A stretch of DNA of 20,184 nt, from positions 1-20,184 of the forward strand of contig JAQGHP010000356.1 in the NCBI GenBank assembly GCA_028288775.1, read 5' to 3'. The stretch is from Phycisphaerales bacterium (GTDB taxonomy: Bacteria > Planctomycetota > Phycisphaerae > Tepidisphaerales > Tepidisphaeraceae). A program made the position numbers and the translations under genes. Shown in pieces: positions 7,971 through 17,777 of the stretch (position 1 is its first letter; the number at the start of each line of letters is the position of its first letter). The notes under the pieces were generated by a model, which did not search any database, was not told the origin of the DNA, and saw nothing but the letters and a program-made list of their open reading frames with translations.

Positions 7971-9290
7971 TTAATTGCGTTTAATGATGGTGATGGTGTA
8001 ACTGCCGGAATTATCGTCGTAAGTCAGGTCATCGACCTTCATCCTCCCCGTTGAGGCTTCGGCCACCACGATGTCGACTGCCCGGCCTCCCTCGACATCG
8101 CGGCCGTTCTCATTTGATCGATATGATTTGCCGCCAATGTCGATGGTAACCGTGCCGATCAGATGACCTTGAAAATCCTTCCCGACCGGCCCCGTTATGA
8201 ACGCGGCCTCATCGTAGTGAAGATGTACTTTCCCGGTGATTTCAACCGTGTATTTCCCGCTCGGAAGTATACCCATGTCGGTCCAGTCCGAGTTTTTTGC
8301 GTTAAGGGTGAGGCTGCCGGGCGTCACGACCGATTGCAGCGGCGAATCGGCAAGCGAATGAAGCCGGGATTCAGCTTTTGCCCTTGCAAGGCCGGCAAGG
8401 CCTGGAAGTGCGGTGGTATACCACCTGCCCGCACGGCCTTGTATATGGGTTTTAGCGGGATCCGTTTCCCCTTCCGCGACGTTCCACCATGCATCGCCAA
8501 GCTTCGATCGATCCTCCGCGGTGGCCGCACCTGCCAGATCGTTCGCCGCAAGTCCACTCAGCGTTGCGTTACTCCCGGCGACAAGCATCGGCAAGCCGGC
8601 TTCCCAATTGCCTTTGAGAAAACATTGATAACGCCCCACCGCGAGATTCGCCTGCGGATCTGCGGGGTTTTTAGCAAGAACGGCGAGCGGCGCTTTCTCG
8701 GATTCAAATCCATTCGCGCAAGCTTGAACGCTGCCCGCAACAAGCGTTACCGAGTTGAAGAGCAACCGATCGCCGCTGAGGCGGGCGGCTGACAGCGCCG
8801 CCTCCGTGCCCTGCCGCGCGACGTCATAGCGATCCGCGGAAATTGCGTCGTTGATCAAAAGCAATGTCGTGGCGGCAACGCCGTGCAGTTCAGGCTTGCC
8901 GCGAATGGCCTTGGAGGCCGCGGCGGCGAAGTCCGCCTTCATCTTCAACGCATCGACGTCATATTCTGAATTGATCGCCTCAACGGCCTTGAACGCCAAC
9001 CGCAGGTCGCCTCCCTGAAGCGCTAACGTCGCGGCTCTGGTCATCACGGCATAACGCCCGTCCGGGTCGTTCTTCGTATCCAAGCCGTCTTGCAACATTT
9101 GTTTGGCAAGGTCGCGCTGCTGGGCCGGGGTAATTGCCCTGGCAATGGCGTTCCGATAGGCACCGTCAACGACGGCGGTCGCTTGCTTCAGCCCGGCGGC
9201 ATCTGGCACGGGCAATTTTCTCGGCGCTCCATCGGCGAGCGCGATATTGATCAACGAGAGCAGCGCCAGGGCGAAAAAAATCTGCTTCAC
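7971..9290 (-). CDS. Secreted planctomycete-type protein with lectin-like C-terminal domain
   Basis: A 439-residue protein of unknown function. A signal peptide (KQIFFALALLSLINIALA, cut near residue 19) precedes a helical, alanine-rich middle that looks repeat-like. It contains the conserved-looking blocks DPDGRYAVMTRAATLALQGG, NLAVGRYQCFLKGNWEAGL and GDAWWNVAE followed by GRWYTTALPGLAGL. I recognise this block order from planctomycete surface and kinase-linked proteins, but no biochemical role is known to me. The last ~115 residues are beta-rich (WTDMGILPSGKYTVEITGKV) and resemble LecA/PA-IL-like sugar-binding folds. I chose GTG at 9288-9290 because AGAGAGGTGG lies five bases upstream and the signal peptide starts there; the longer frame to 9407 lacks support. 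It is divergent from the esterase fusion gene, with a 134-bp shared promoter region. A carbohydrate-binding surface protein is plausible. Confidence 0.8.
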   Translation of the reverse strand: MKQIFFALALLSLINIALADGAPRKLPVPDAAGLKQATAVVDGAYRNAIARAITPAQQRDLAKQMLQDGLDTKNDPDGRYAVMTRAATLALQGGDLRLAFKAVEAINSEYDVDALKMKADFAAAASKAIRGKPELHGVAATTLLLINDAISADRYDVARQGTEAALSAARLSGDRLLFNSVTLVAGSVQACANGFESEKAPLAVLAKNPADPQANLAVGRYQCFLKGNWEAGLPMLVAGSNATLSGLAANDLAGAATAEDRSKLGDAWWNVAEGETDPAKTHIQGRAGRWYTTALPGLAGLARAKAESRLHSLADSPLQSVVTPGSLTLNAKNSDWTDMGILPSGKYTVEITGKVHLHYDEAAFITGPVGKDFQGHLIGTVTIDIGGKSYRSNENGRDVEGGRAVDIVVAEASTGRMKVDDLTYDDNSGSYTITIIKRN

Positions 9291-9424
9291 GAGCCACCTC
9301 TCTGCGATTGGCTGTTTTCCCGTTCGCCCGCCTACCATCGCCGCTGCCAGAATGGCGGTATGATGCCTCGCCCGGTAGGGTCTGTCGAGCGATATTTTGC
9401 AACTCACTGAAACGAGGTAACGTC

Positions 9425-11137
<1,713 letters not shown>

Positions 11138-11204
11138 ACCAAATCGGGAATTACTCAAAGAGTTTGCGCGCGTCGTGGCCTCAGCGCTCCCCCAAAGGGA
11201 AGTT

Positions 11205-11516
11205 ATGACCCTTCAAAATGAACCTGATCCCCTTAGCAGGGCAGTCGTTTTGTTTCTGGGCTTCGGAACTGCGCCGTCACCCCGCCAGGATCGGGCAAGC
11301 CTCGCCCTCGAATTCGGCGCGGTAAAGAGCGCCGAACTTGAGCGCCTCGTTGCGTTTCTCCTGGAGGAGATGCATATATTTAAGAGCGATTGGTCCACCG
11401 AGTCGCTGGAATCCGTCGGCGAGATGATTCGTAGTGAAATGCACGCCCGCCACCCTGATCTTTCGGATGCAGCGCTTCGTGCTCTTGCGTGGAAATTCAC
11501 TTTTGATTGGCGATAG
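11205..11516 (+). CDS. Small conserved-looking hypothetical protein
   Basis: A 103-residue soluble protein without signal peptide or membrane segment. The N-terminal half has a hydrophobic patch (RAVVLFLGFG). The C-terminal half is helical and ends RHPDLSDAALRALAWKFTFDWR, whose Trp- and Phe-rich close looks like a conserved small-family signature, but I cannot name the family. The start is ATG 11205, four bases after AAAGGGA; the frame is open upstream into the preceding gene's end and that part looks like out-of-frame noise. It lies 67 bp after the esterase fusion on the same strand and converges on the prepilin-like gene. No intrinsic terminator is evident in the 80 bp between the stop codons. 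Confidence 0.65.
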   Translation: MTLQNEPDPLSRAVVLFLGFGTAPSPRQDRASLALEFGAVKSAELERLVAFLLEEMHIFKSDWSTESLESVGEMIRSEMHARHPDLSDAALRALAWKFTFDWR

Positions 11517-11596
11517 CCAAAGGGCTGACGAGCACGCCCAACTTCCATTTTTTGCCGACCAAATTCGGATTTGTCTTGGAACGCCGCACCGACCGC

Positions 11597-12343
11597 TTAC
11601 TTCTGCGCCGGCAGCAGCACGGCGTCCTGGGCGTCCGCGGGTGACGCGGCGACCGCGCCGCCGCGGGTGGTGTAGATGTTATCCTTGTCGATCCCGACCA
11701 ACGGGCTCGTTTCCCACTGCACATGCCCATCCGCGAAGAGCACATTTTGGCCGCGCTCTTCGTGGTTGGTGCTGTTCTCGGTGCCGCCGGTGCCGGGGTT
11801 GACATCGGCGGCGATTGGGAACGCGGCGGTCATGTTGCTCTTGAGCTGAAACCCACCGTCCGCCGCGGGCTTATCGGGATAGGGGTTGGCGTAGCTGTAC
11901 GCGAGATTCTTGCGGAAATTCGTAAAGTTGGAACGCCCGGTGGGGTCCGCGGCAACATCGGGTTCCCACGTCGTGACGTCGTTGTAAGGGCAGGTGAATG
12001 TTTCCATCGGCATCTTCTGCGTCCGCACCAGGAGAAACAGCGCCGCCGTCACGTCGTTGGCCACCGGGCCGCCAGGGACGAACGGGTCGACGGCGGAGGG
12101 ATTGGTCCCGGCGGTGGGCGGCGCGCCGGGAATGTATATCGTGCGCGGGTAGTTGCCATGGTTCTCGTTGGCGTACAGCGAAAGCATCTGGCCGATCGTG
12201 CGCAGATTGCTCATGCACTTGGCCTCGTTGGCCCGCTCCCGCCCCTTCTCCAGCACAGGCAGCAGGATCGCGATCAGTGCCGCGATAATGCCAAGAACCA
12301 CGAGAAGCTCGACGAGTGAAAATGCCTTAGCCTTTGCGAACAT
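11597..12343 (-). CDS. Prepilin-like (type II secretion/DUF1559-like) protein with H-x10-DG-H motif
   Basis: A 248-residue protein with a class III (prepilin) leader: a short basic start, then FSLVELLVVLGIIAALIAIL with the conserved glutamate at +5 after the cleavage point, so it is probably processed by a prepilin peptidase and anchored by this helix. A pilin-like region follows (KCMSNLRTIGQMLSLYANEN). Near the C-terminus is NHEERGQNVLFADGHVQW, the H-xn-DG signature of the very expanded planctomycete pseudopilin-like families. Its function is not established; surface or envelope display is assumed. The same frame stays open far upstream, but homology and GGAG five bases before the ATG at 12341-12343 fix the start. 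It is divergent from the amidohydrolase gene. Confidence 0.92.
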   Translation of the reverse strand: MFAKAKAFSLVELLVVLGIIAALIAILLPVLEKGRERANEAKCMSNLRTIGQMLSLYANENHGNYPRTIYIPGAPPTAGTNPSAVDPFVPGGPVANDVTAALFLLVRTQKMPMETFTCPYNDVTTWEPDVAADPTGRSNFTNFRKNLAYSYANPYPDKPAADGGFQLKSNMTAAFPIAADVNPGTGGTENSTNHEERGQNVLFADGHVQWETSPLVGIDKDNIYTTRGGAVAASPADAQDAVLLPAQK

Positions 12344-12511
12344 TGCGTCTCCAGGAATATTTCGATGCGTACTGCCGGCACGAGCGCCAAGGGCGCCCCG
12401 CTCGGGACGGGCATTAAGATATTCCCTGCATGTGAAAATCTTGTGAAGATATCGATTACTCTTGCGAAGCTGCCTTTCCCGTCCATTTACCGCCGACGCC
12501 CGAGCCTTACC
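12344..12511. promoter_or_regulatory. Divergent promoter region with a stem-loop
   Basis: These 168 bp separate the starts of the prepilin-like gene (minus) and the amidohydrolase gene (plus), so both promoters should lie here or further inside. A hairpin pairs 12381-12386 with 12399-12404, with a competing inner GCGCC/GGCGC pairing. Near 12430-12455 the AT-richer DNA holds two TGTGA words 11 bp apart and two AAGATAT words. I see no convincing -35/-10 pair, so the exact promoters are not called. Confidence 0.4.
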
Positions 12512-14278
12512 ATGATGCCAATGAAGCCCCACGTTACTGACCTCGCACTGCGCCCGCTCGGCTTGTGCCTGCTGCTCGCGGTTGCGATGGCCGCCTCGCA
12601 GGTACAAGCCGCGCCGGATTTGATCATCCACCATGGAAAGATCGTCACCGTTGACGCGAAGTTCTCCGTCGTCCAGGCGATGGCGGTGAAAGACGGGCGG
12701 GTCATCGCGGCGGGGAGTGACGATGAGATGCTGGCGACCAAAGGCCCGCAAACGACTGTGCTGGATCTGGAAGGCAAGACCGTTCTTCCCGGGCTCATCG
12801 ATTCGCACGTTCACCCCGGGGCGGCGATGACGGAATTCGATCACGCCATTCCCGAGATGGAATCGATCGACGACGTGCTGGCCTTCGTCCGCGCGCGGGC
12901 CGCGGCCCTGGGCGAGGGGAAGTGGATCGAGATCCATCAGGTCTTCATCACGCGCCTCAAGGAGCAGCGGTACCCGACGAAGCAGGAACTGGACGAAGCC
13001 GCGCCCAGGAACCCCGTCTTGTTTGCCACCAACCCGGATGCCTCGCTCAACACGCTCGCGCTGCAACTCAGCGGGATCGACAAGGATTTCAAAGTCACGG
13101 ATGGCGGGCCCGGCTACGCCCAGAAGGACCCCGTCACCGGAATGCCGACGGGAATTCTCCGCGGCTGCACGCGCTACGTGAAAGTCCAGCCGACGGGAAC
13201 GTCGCCCACAGAAGAAGACCAATACCGCCGGACGATCGAGCTGTTCAAAGACTACAACGCCGCGGGGCTGACCACCGTCTGCGACCGCTCCGCCGAGCCC
13301 GATGCCATCGCGCGCTATCAAAAGCTGCGCGACTCGGGCGAGCTGACCGTGCGGCTGGCCGTTAGTGAACACGTCGCCACCCTCGGCACGCTGGACTCGA
13401 TCCGCAAGCACATCAAGTCGATCGCCGACAGCCCGCTCCGCCGGGACGACCCGATGCTCCGCATCATCGGCATCAAGACGTTCCTCGACGGGGGCATGCT
13501 CACCGGCAGCGCGTACATGCTCGAGCCGTGGGGCGTGAGCAAAATTTACTCGATCACCGACCCGCAATACCGCGGCGTGCTGCTGATCCCGCCCGACCGC
13601 CTGCTCCCCATCGCCCGCGCCGCCGCCGAGGCCGGGCTCCAATTCACCGCCCATTCCGTGGGCGACGGCGCGGTCCGCACGCTGCTCGACACCTATGCGC
13701 AGCTCGACCGCGAATTGCCCGAGGGCACGCTTCGCAACACTCGGCCGTGCATCACGCACTGCAACTTCGTTCACCCCGATGACGTGAAGCGTTTTGCGGC
13801 ACTGGGCGTTTGCGCGGATGTTCAGCCCGTGTGGCTCTACCTCGACGCGCGGACGCTCGCCGCACAGTTCGGCGACGAACGCCTGGCGCGCTTCCAGCCG
13901 CTCAACGACCTGCTGGCCGCCGGGGCGACGATCGGCGGCGGCTCGGATCACATGCAGAAGATCGGCGCTCGCCGGGCGATCAACGCCTACGACCCGTTTC
14001 TGGGAATGGGCACCGCCGTGACAAGGTCCGCCCGCTGGCTCGACCATCCGCTTCACCCCGAGCATGGGCTCACGCGTGAGCAGGCGGTGCGCCTCTATAC
14101 GTCTTCCAACGCATGGCTGCTCTTCAAGGAGCGGCAGGTCGGATCGCTGGAAGCGGGCAAGTTCGCCGACTTCATCGTCGCCGACACGGATGTGCTGGGC
14201 TGTCCGCCCGAAAAAATCGCACAGACGAAGGTGCTGCGGACTTATCTGGGCGGCAAGCTGGTCTACCGGCGGCCGTAA
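12512..14278 (+). CDS. Exported amidohydrolase, YtcJ-like (amidohydrolase family 3)
   Basis: A 588-residue metal-dependent hydrolase. A signal peptide (LCLLLAVAMAASQVQA, cut near residue 33) indicates export. The fold starts with the beta-sandwich DLIIHHGKIVTVD and the entry motif LPGLIDSHVHPG, with metal ligands H99 and H101. Other likely active-site residues are K322 in IKTFLDGG, H381 in FTAHSVGDGA, H416 in CITHCNF and D479 in GGGSDHM. The C-terminus closes with GSLEAGKFADFIVAD, typical of the family. Members hydrolyse C-N or related bonds in diverse substrates, so the substrate cannot be named. Three ATGs are close (12512, 12515, 12521) and the ribosome-binding site is weak, so the start may be off by up to three codons. 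The frame is also open upstream to 12365 without support. Confidence 0.9.
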   Translation: MMPMKPHVTDLALRPLGLCLLLAVAMAASQVQAAPDLIIHHGKIVTVDAKFSVVQAMAVKDGRVIAAGSDDEMLATKGPQTTVLDLEGKTVLPGLIDSHVHPGAAMTEFDHAIPEMESIDDVLAFVRARAAALGEGKWIEIHQVFITRLKEQRYPTKQELDEAAPRNPVLFATNPDASLNTLALQLSGIDKDFKVTDGGPGYAQKDPVTGMPTGILRGCTRYVKVQPTGTSPTEEDQYRRTIELFKDYNAAGLTTVCDRSAEPDAIARYQKLRDSGELTVRLAVSEHVATLGTLDSIRKHIKSIADSPLRRDDPMLRIIGIKTFLDGGMLTGSAYMLEPWGVSKIYSITDPQYRGVLLIPPDRLLPIARAAAEAGLQFTAHSVGDGAVRTLLDTYAQLDRELPEGTLRNTRPCITHCNFVHPDDVKRFAALGVCADVQPVWLYLDARTLAAQFGDERLARFQPLNDLLAAGATIGGGSDHMQKIGARRAINAYDPFLGMGTAVTRSARWLDHPLHPEHGLTREQAVRLYTSSNAWLLFKERQVGSLEAGKFADFIVADTDVLGCPPEKIAQTKVLRTYLGGKLVYRRP

Positions 14279-14588
14279 CCCGCTCGCGTCTCCTCGCCGC
14301 GCCACGGCAGCTTCGCTTGCCGAATCGCATTTCATTTCAAGTATTCCCACAGCGAAGTCTGCTTCGGAAGCCCGCCCCATGCTGTGAGGCAAATCGTAGC
14401 GCCATGCGGCTACAACGCCCGCAGTAAAGCTCGTCACGCGTGCCGCACCACCTCGCGGCAACCCGACCCTACTGGCGTGGCTCATCAAACGGAACGCTCA
14501 GCCGGTCGCCATTTCCGCTAAGGGCTGATTGAGGCCGCCAGAATTCCTGATAGCCCGCTTTGCCCGCTTGCTCGCAAGATGGCCCGCG
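14279..14588. other. Intergenic stretch ahead of the polysaccharide locus
   Basis: About 310 bp without a convincing gene. A few small inverted repeats are visible: GTAGC/GCTAC near 14395-14413, CGAAG/CTTCG near 14352-14366 and GCCGC/GCGGC near 14441-14458. No T tract follows them. This is the likely leader and promoter of the polysaccharide operon and the place to expect an antiterminator recruitment site. I looked for an E. coli-type ops word (GGCGGTAG) and did not find one. Confidence 0.45.
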
Positions 14589-15137
14589 ATGAGTTTAGCA
14601 GCGCCGATAACCTTGCCCGACGTCGTTTGGTCGCCACTCGACGAGCGAACCGGCCACGAGTGGTATTTGCTGCGGGTGCGGAGCAATCAGGAGAAGCCGC
14701 TGGCCGACACGCTGGCGGCGATGGGCGTCGGGCACTTTCTTCCGCTGGTCCGCCGGTACCGGTATTGGGGCCGGCGCAAGGCGGTGGTCGAAGAGCCGCT
14801 CTTCGCGGGGTACGTCTTCCTGCGCGGGGCGGTGGACGACGTCTATCGGGCCGACCGCACCCGCCGCGTCGCGAGCATCGTGCGTGTATCAGACCAACGG
14901 CGGCTCGACTGGGAGCTCCGCAACATCCGCCTCGCATTGGCGGGCAACGCCGCACTGCTCCCCACCGCGTGCCTGAAAAACGGGACGCGGGTAGAAGTGC
15001 GGTCGGGGCCGTTCCGTGGACTACAAGGACTGATATCGGAACGCGTGAAGGAAAATCGGCTCGTGCTCCAGGTGCGCATTCTCGGCGCCGCCAGGAGTCT
15101 TGAAATTGATGCTGGCTTGCTCGATCCACTGGATTGA
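14589..15137 (+). CDS. Specialised NusG/RfaH/UpxY-like transcription antiterminator
   Basis: A 182-residue NusG paralogue. The NGN domain is clear (about residues 24-115): HEWYLLRVRSNQEKPLADTL, GVGHFLPLVRRYRYWG and LFAGYVFLRG. A KOW element follows (NGTRVEVRSGPFRGLQGLI, ~131-149). Such paralogues ride on RNA polymerase and suppress premature termination in long polysaccharide operons; RfaH in Proteobacteria and UpxY in Bacteroides are the model cases. Its position as first gene of the exopolysaccharide cluster fits that role. I chose ATG 14589; the frame opens at TTG 14529, and neither has a strong ribosome-binding site, so the start is uncertain. It is not the housekeeping NusG, which normally sits near secE and rpl genes. 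Confidence 0.88.
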   Translation: MSLAAPITLPDVVWSPLDERTGHEWYLLRVRSNQEKPLADTLAAMGVGHFLPLVRRYRYWGRRKAVVEEPLFAGYVFLRGAVDDVYRADRTRRVASIVRVSDQRRLDWELRNIRLALAGNAALLPTACLKNGTRVEVRSGPFRGLQGLISERVKENRLVLQVRILGAARSLEIDAGLLDPLD

Positions 15138-15248
15138 TCGAAACCAGCGGCCGAACTCGCGAGAAAACCAGTGTCAACGGAGATCATCCGCGCAAAAAGA
15201 AGCGCGCGGTTGAAAGGGGCGGAGACCACCCACAGGGGAGAGCACTGC

Positions 15249-17597
15249 GTGACAACCGTTCAGTCCCATTCCAGCGAATTAGTGCCTCAAGCGCCGCCCG
15301 GCGGCGCGGCGTCCGCCCCCACCCGCGGCGGATCGGGGATCGCGGGCACTGCCGCCAACAGCGCGCGGGGAATGGGCTCCACCGTCCGCGACGCCCTGGC
15401 CGGCAGGTGGCTGGCGGTCATCGCGACGGGGCTGCTGACGGCCTCTGCCGCGGCATGGGCCGGATGGGCCGCGGGCACGCCGATCTACATGAGCGAAGGA
15501 TTGATCCGCATCGCGTACCAGATTCCTGCCGTATTCCGAGGGCAGGACCAGGACGCGATTCCCGTGGAAATCTATGAAGCGCTCCTGCAATCGCAACAGG
15601 CGATGATCAGCAGCCGGCCGCTGCTCGAAGCCGCGCTACACGAACCCGAATGGGCCTCCACCGGCCGCGGGGCCTCGCGGCTTGCCGTGGATCAGTTCGC
15701 CAACGAGATGAAAGTCGAGCACAAGACGGGCACCGATTACCTGCGTGTCTCCTTCACCGACCGCGACCCCGCCGCCGCCGGGGCCGCGGTGCGATCGGTT
15801 GTCGCCGCATTCTCGCATGCCTACCGGACCCAGGAGGAAGCTTCGCAACAGCAGCGCCTGCACGCCCTTGAGCAGCGGCAGCGGGAGCTTTCAACCCGGC
15901 TCGACGGGGTTCGCAAGCAGGCCGATGCGATCGCCGGGGGCGCGGGCCTTGAAGACTTGGATCGCCTGCACGACGCCGCAGTGCGGGAAGTCGCCCGCCT
16001 GGAAGCGGCGTCCGCCGACATTCGACTTGCGGTCATCGCCCGCGGGAAGAGCGCCGCGACGACTGACCCGCAGCAGATCGCCATGTCAGACCCAGTAATG
16101 CGCAGCTACCTCGCCGAGCGCGATCGCCTCCGCGACGAAATCACGCAGGCGCGCCTCGGCGGGTATGGGGAAAATCACCCCGGAATCATGCGGCTCCAGT
16201 TGGCGCTCGACCTCGCTTCGCAGCGCGTCGTCGATTACGTCAAGCAATACCGGGGAGTGCCCACTCAGCCGACGAATCCCAACCCCCCCGCCAACGGGCC
16301 GCTGGACAACCGCGGCGGCGGAACGCAAGCTGCGATTCCCTTCGCCAGTCAATCCGTGGAAGCGCTCAATGCGCAGGCGGCCACACTCACGTCTCTCTAT
16401 GATGCGGCAAAAAACGAAATGGTGGCGCTGGGCACTAAACGCTCGCGAGTACACGCCTTGTTGGGTGCGGCGGCAGATATCGAAAAAGATCTCGGCGACG
16501 TCACCCGCCGCATCGACGAAGCGCGTCTCGACGGCGCCGCGGGCGGACGCCTGAGCGTCGTGAGCAACGGCTCCACTCCGACGAAGCCATACCGCGATCG
16601 GCGCATGCCGGCGGCGGCGGTGGGCGCGTTTGTCGGCGGCTGCATTCCTGTCGGGTTTGTCGTCCTGTTCGAGCTGGCCGGGTCGAGGTATCGCCGCGTC
16701 CATCAGGCGCAGACCGACTGGCGCGACCACGCCCGCCTGCTGGGCGTGTTGCCCGCGCTGCCCGAAATCCCGGCGCATACCCAGGCCCTCGACGCGGCCC
16801 ATTCGGTCCATCAGATCCGCATCGCGCTGCAAGTCGGCCTCCCCGCCGGCCGCGGGTGCGGATCTTCACTACTGGTCAGCAGCGCGACTCCCGGCGAAGG
16901 AAAGACCAGCATGGTCGCGGCGCTGGGGCTGGCCTTTGCGCTGTCCGGGTCGCGGGCGTTATTGATCGACTGCGACATCGCCAGCCGCCGGATGACGCGG
17001 GGGTTTGGGATGGGCCAGGCGCCCGGCGTGTTCGAGGCGCTGACTACAGGCGAATTGGAACAGTACGTCCGGACGACCGAGCATGGCGGCCTTTGCATTT
17101 TGCCCGCCGGGCGCAGCGACCCGAGCGGGGCCAACGCGATTTCCCCGTCCGCCATCCGTCGCCTTCTGGCGGAAGCGGCGCGGAATTTTGATGTGGTATT
17201 GGTGGACGCCGGGCCGATCCTCGGCAGCGTCGAGGCCTCCGCCGCGGCATCTTGCGTGGATGCGGTGGTGCTCATGGTTGCCCGCGATCAGCAACGATCG
17301 CTGGTGGAAAAGTCGGTCCAAATCCTGCACTCGCTCCAGGCGCGGCTCGCCGGCATGGTCTTCAACCGCGCGGAGTCGGGCGACTTTTACAGGTCTTCTT
17401 ACGGCCCCTCGTCCTACGGCTCGATGCCCTACCGGTCGCCGACAACGGATGGCGCAACGACAGGACCCCGCGCCGGCGGACGCCGTACAGGCCCGCTCGT
17501 CCTGCACGGCCAGCGGGGGCACCGCCTGGGGCCGCTGTTCCGATCGGTGGCCATGTCGATTCCCGGCGCGGACGGAGACCAAAGTCCGGAAGAATAG
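15249..17597 (+). CDS. Polysaccharide chain-length/export regulator with BY-kinase domain (Wzz/GumC-Wzc type)
   Basis: A 782-residue inner-membrane protein. TM1 is at ~55-76 and TM2 at ~455-477, enclosing a large extracytoplasmic region with coiled coil (about 195-335) and the GumC/Wzz-like GENHPGIMRL. The cytoplasmic C-terminal ATPase has Walker A in SSATPGEGKTSM (K552), a Walker A' segment LLIDCD (571-576) and Walker B in VVLVDAG (649-655). A tyrosine cluster (Y714, Y718, Y723, Y728) could be the autophosphorylation tail, but about 55 further residues follow it, unlike classical kinases where tyrosines end the chain. It controls polymer length and export with the Wzy and outer-membrane partners. 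GTG 15249 is chosen because AGGGGAGA lies seven bases upstream; an in-frame GTG at 15171 lacks a good site. Confidence 0.9.
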   Translation: MTTVQSHSSELVPQAPPGGAASAPTRGGSGIAGTAANSARGMGSTVRDALAGRWLAVIATGLLTASAAAWAGWAAGTPIYMSEGLIRIAYQIPAVFRGQDQDAIPVEIYEALLQSQQAMISSRPLLEAALHEPEWASTGRGASRLAVDQFANEMKVEHKTGTDYLRVSFTDRDPAAAGAAVRSVVAAFSHAYRTQEEASQQQRLHALEQRQRELSTRLDGVRKQADAIAGGAGLEDLDRLHDAAVREVARLEAASADIRLAVIARGKSAATTDPQQIAMSDPVMRSYLAERDRLRDEITQARLGGYGENHPGIMRLQLALDLASQRVVDYVKQYRGVPTQPTNPNPPANGPLDNRGGGTQAAIPFASQSVEALNAQAATLTSLYDAAKNEMVALGTKRSRVHALLGAAADIEKDLGDVTRRIDEARLDGAAGGRLSVVSNGSTPTKPYRDRRMPAAAVGAFVGGCIPVGFVVLFELAGSRYRRVHQAQTDWRDHARLLGVLPALPEIPAHTQALDAAHSVHQIRIALQVGLPAGRGCGSSLLVSSATPGEGKTSMVAALGLAFALSGSRALLIDCDIASRRMTRGFGMGQAPGVFEALTTGELEQYVRTTEHGGLCILPAGRSDPSGANAISPSAIRRLLAEAARNFDVVLVDAGPILGSVEASAAASCVDAVVLMVARDQQRSLVEKSVQILHSLQARLAGMVFNRAESGDFYRSSYGPSSYGSMPYRSPTTDGATTGPRAGGRRTGPLVLHGQRGHRLGPLFRSVAMSIPGADGDQSPEE

Positions 17598-17649
17598 TGC
17601 GGGCCCGCGGCAACGCGTTGTCCTCGAATAACCCATCACCCATCGGGCA

Positions 17650-17685
17650 TTCGCCCACTTTCATTCCCGTACACCCGTGGGCGAA
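17650..17685. other. Inverted repeat upstream of the sugar transferase
   Basis: TTCGCCCAC at 17650-17658 pairs perfectly with GTGGGCGAA at 17677-17685 (9 bp, 18-nt loop). It lies in the 180-bp gap between the BY-kinase and sugar transferase genes. No T tract follows directly, so an attenuator, a processing site or an operator are alternatives to a terminator. Confidence 0.5.
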
Positions 17686-17697
17686 CGTCATCTCCAT

Positions 17698-17725
17698 ACA
17701 GCATTTTCTACACAGCATTTTCTTC
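17698..17725. repeat. Two tandem 14-bp direct repeats
   Basis: ACAGCATTTTCTAC (17698-17711) is followed at once by ACAGCATTTTCTTC (17712-17725), 13 of 14 bases identical. The pair sits about 50 bp before the sugar transferase start and just after a 9-bp inverted repeat. It could be a direct-repeat operator for an internal promoter. Confidence 0.55.
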
Positions 17726-17777
17726 GGGCCTCCGTCGATGGTCCGGATTTGTTCTCAGTTTCAAGGGGGGATTTCCC

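Noticed and set aside
12344..14488. Giant 963-codon open frame reading through the prepilin-like gene and antisense to the amidohydrolase
   Set aside because: Only the 248 C-terminal codons match a family. The rest is the reverse strand of a clear amidohydrolase gene and is open only because of GC-rich codon structure.
14529..14588. Upstream TTG start for the NusG-like protein
   Set aside because: It adds 20 Arg- and Ala-rich residues before the ATG without a better ribosome-binding site; the ATG is kept, with some doubt.
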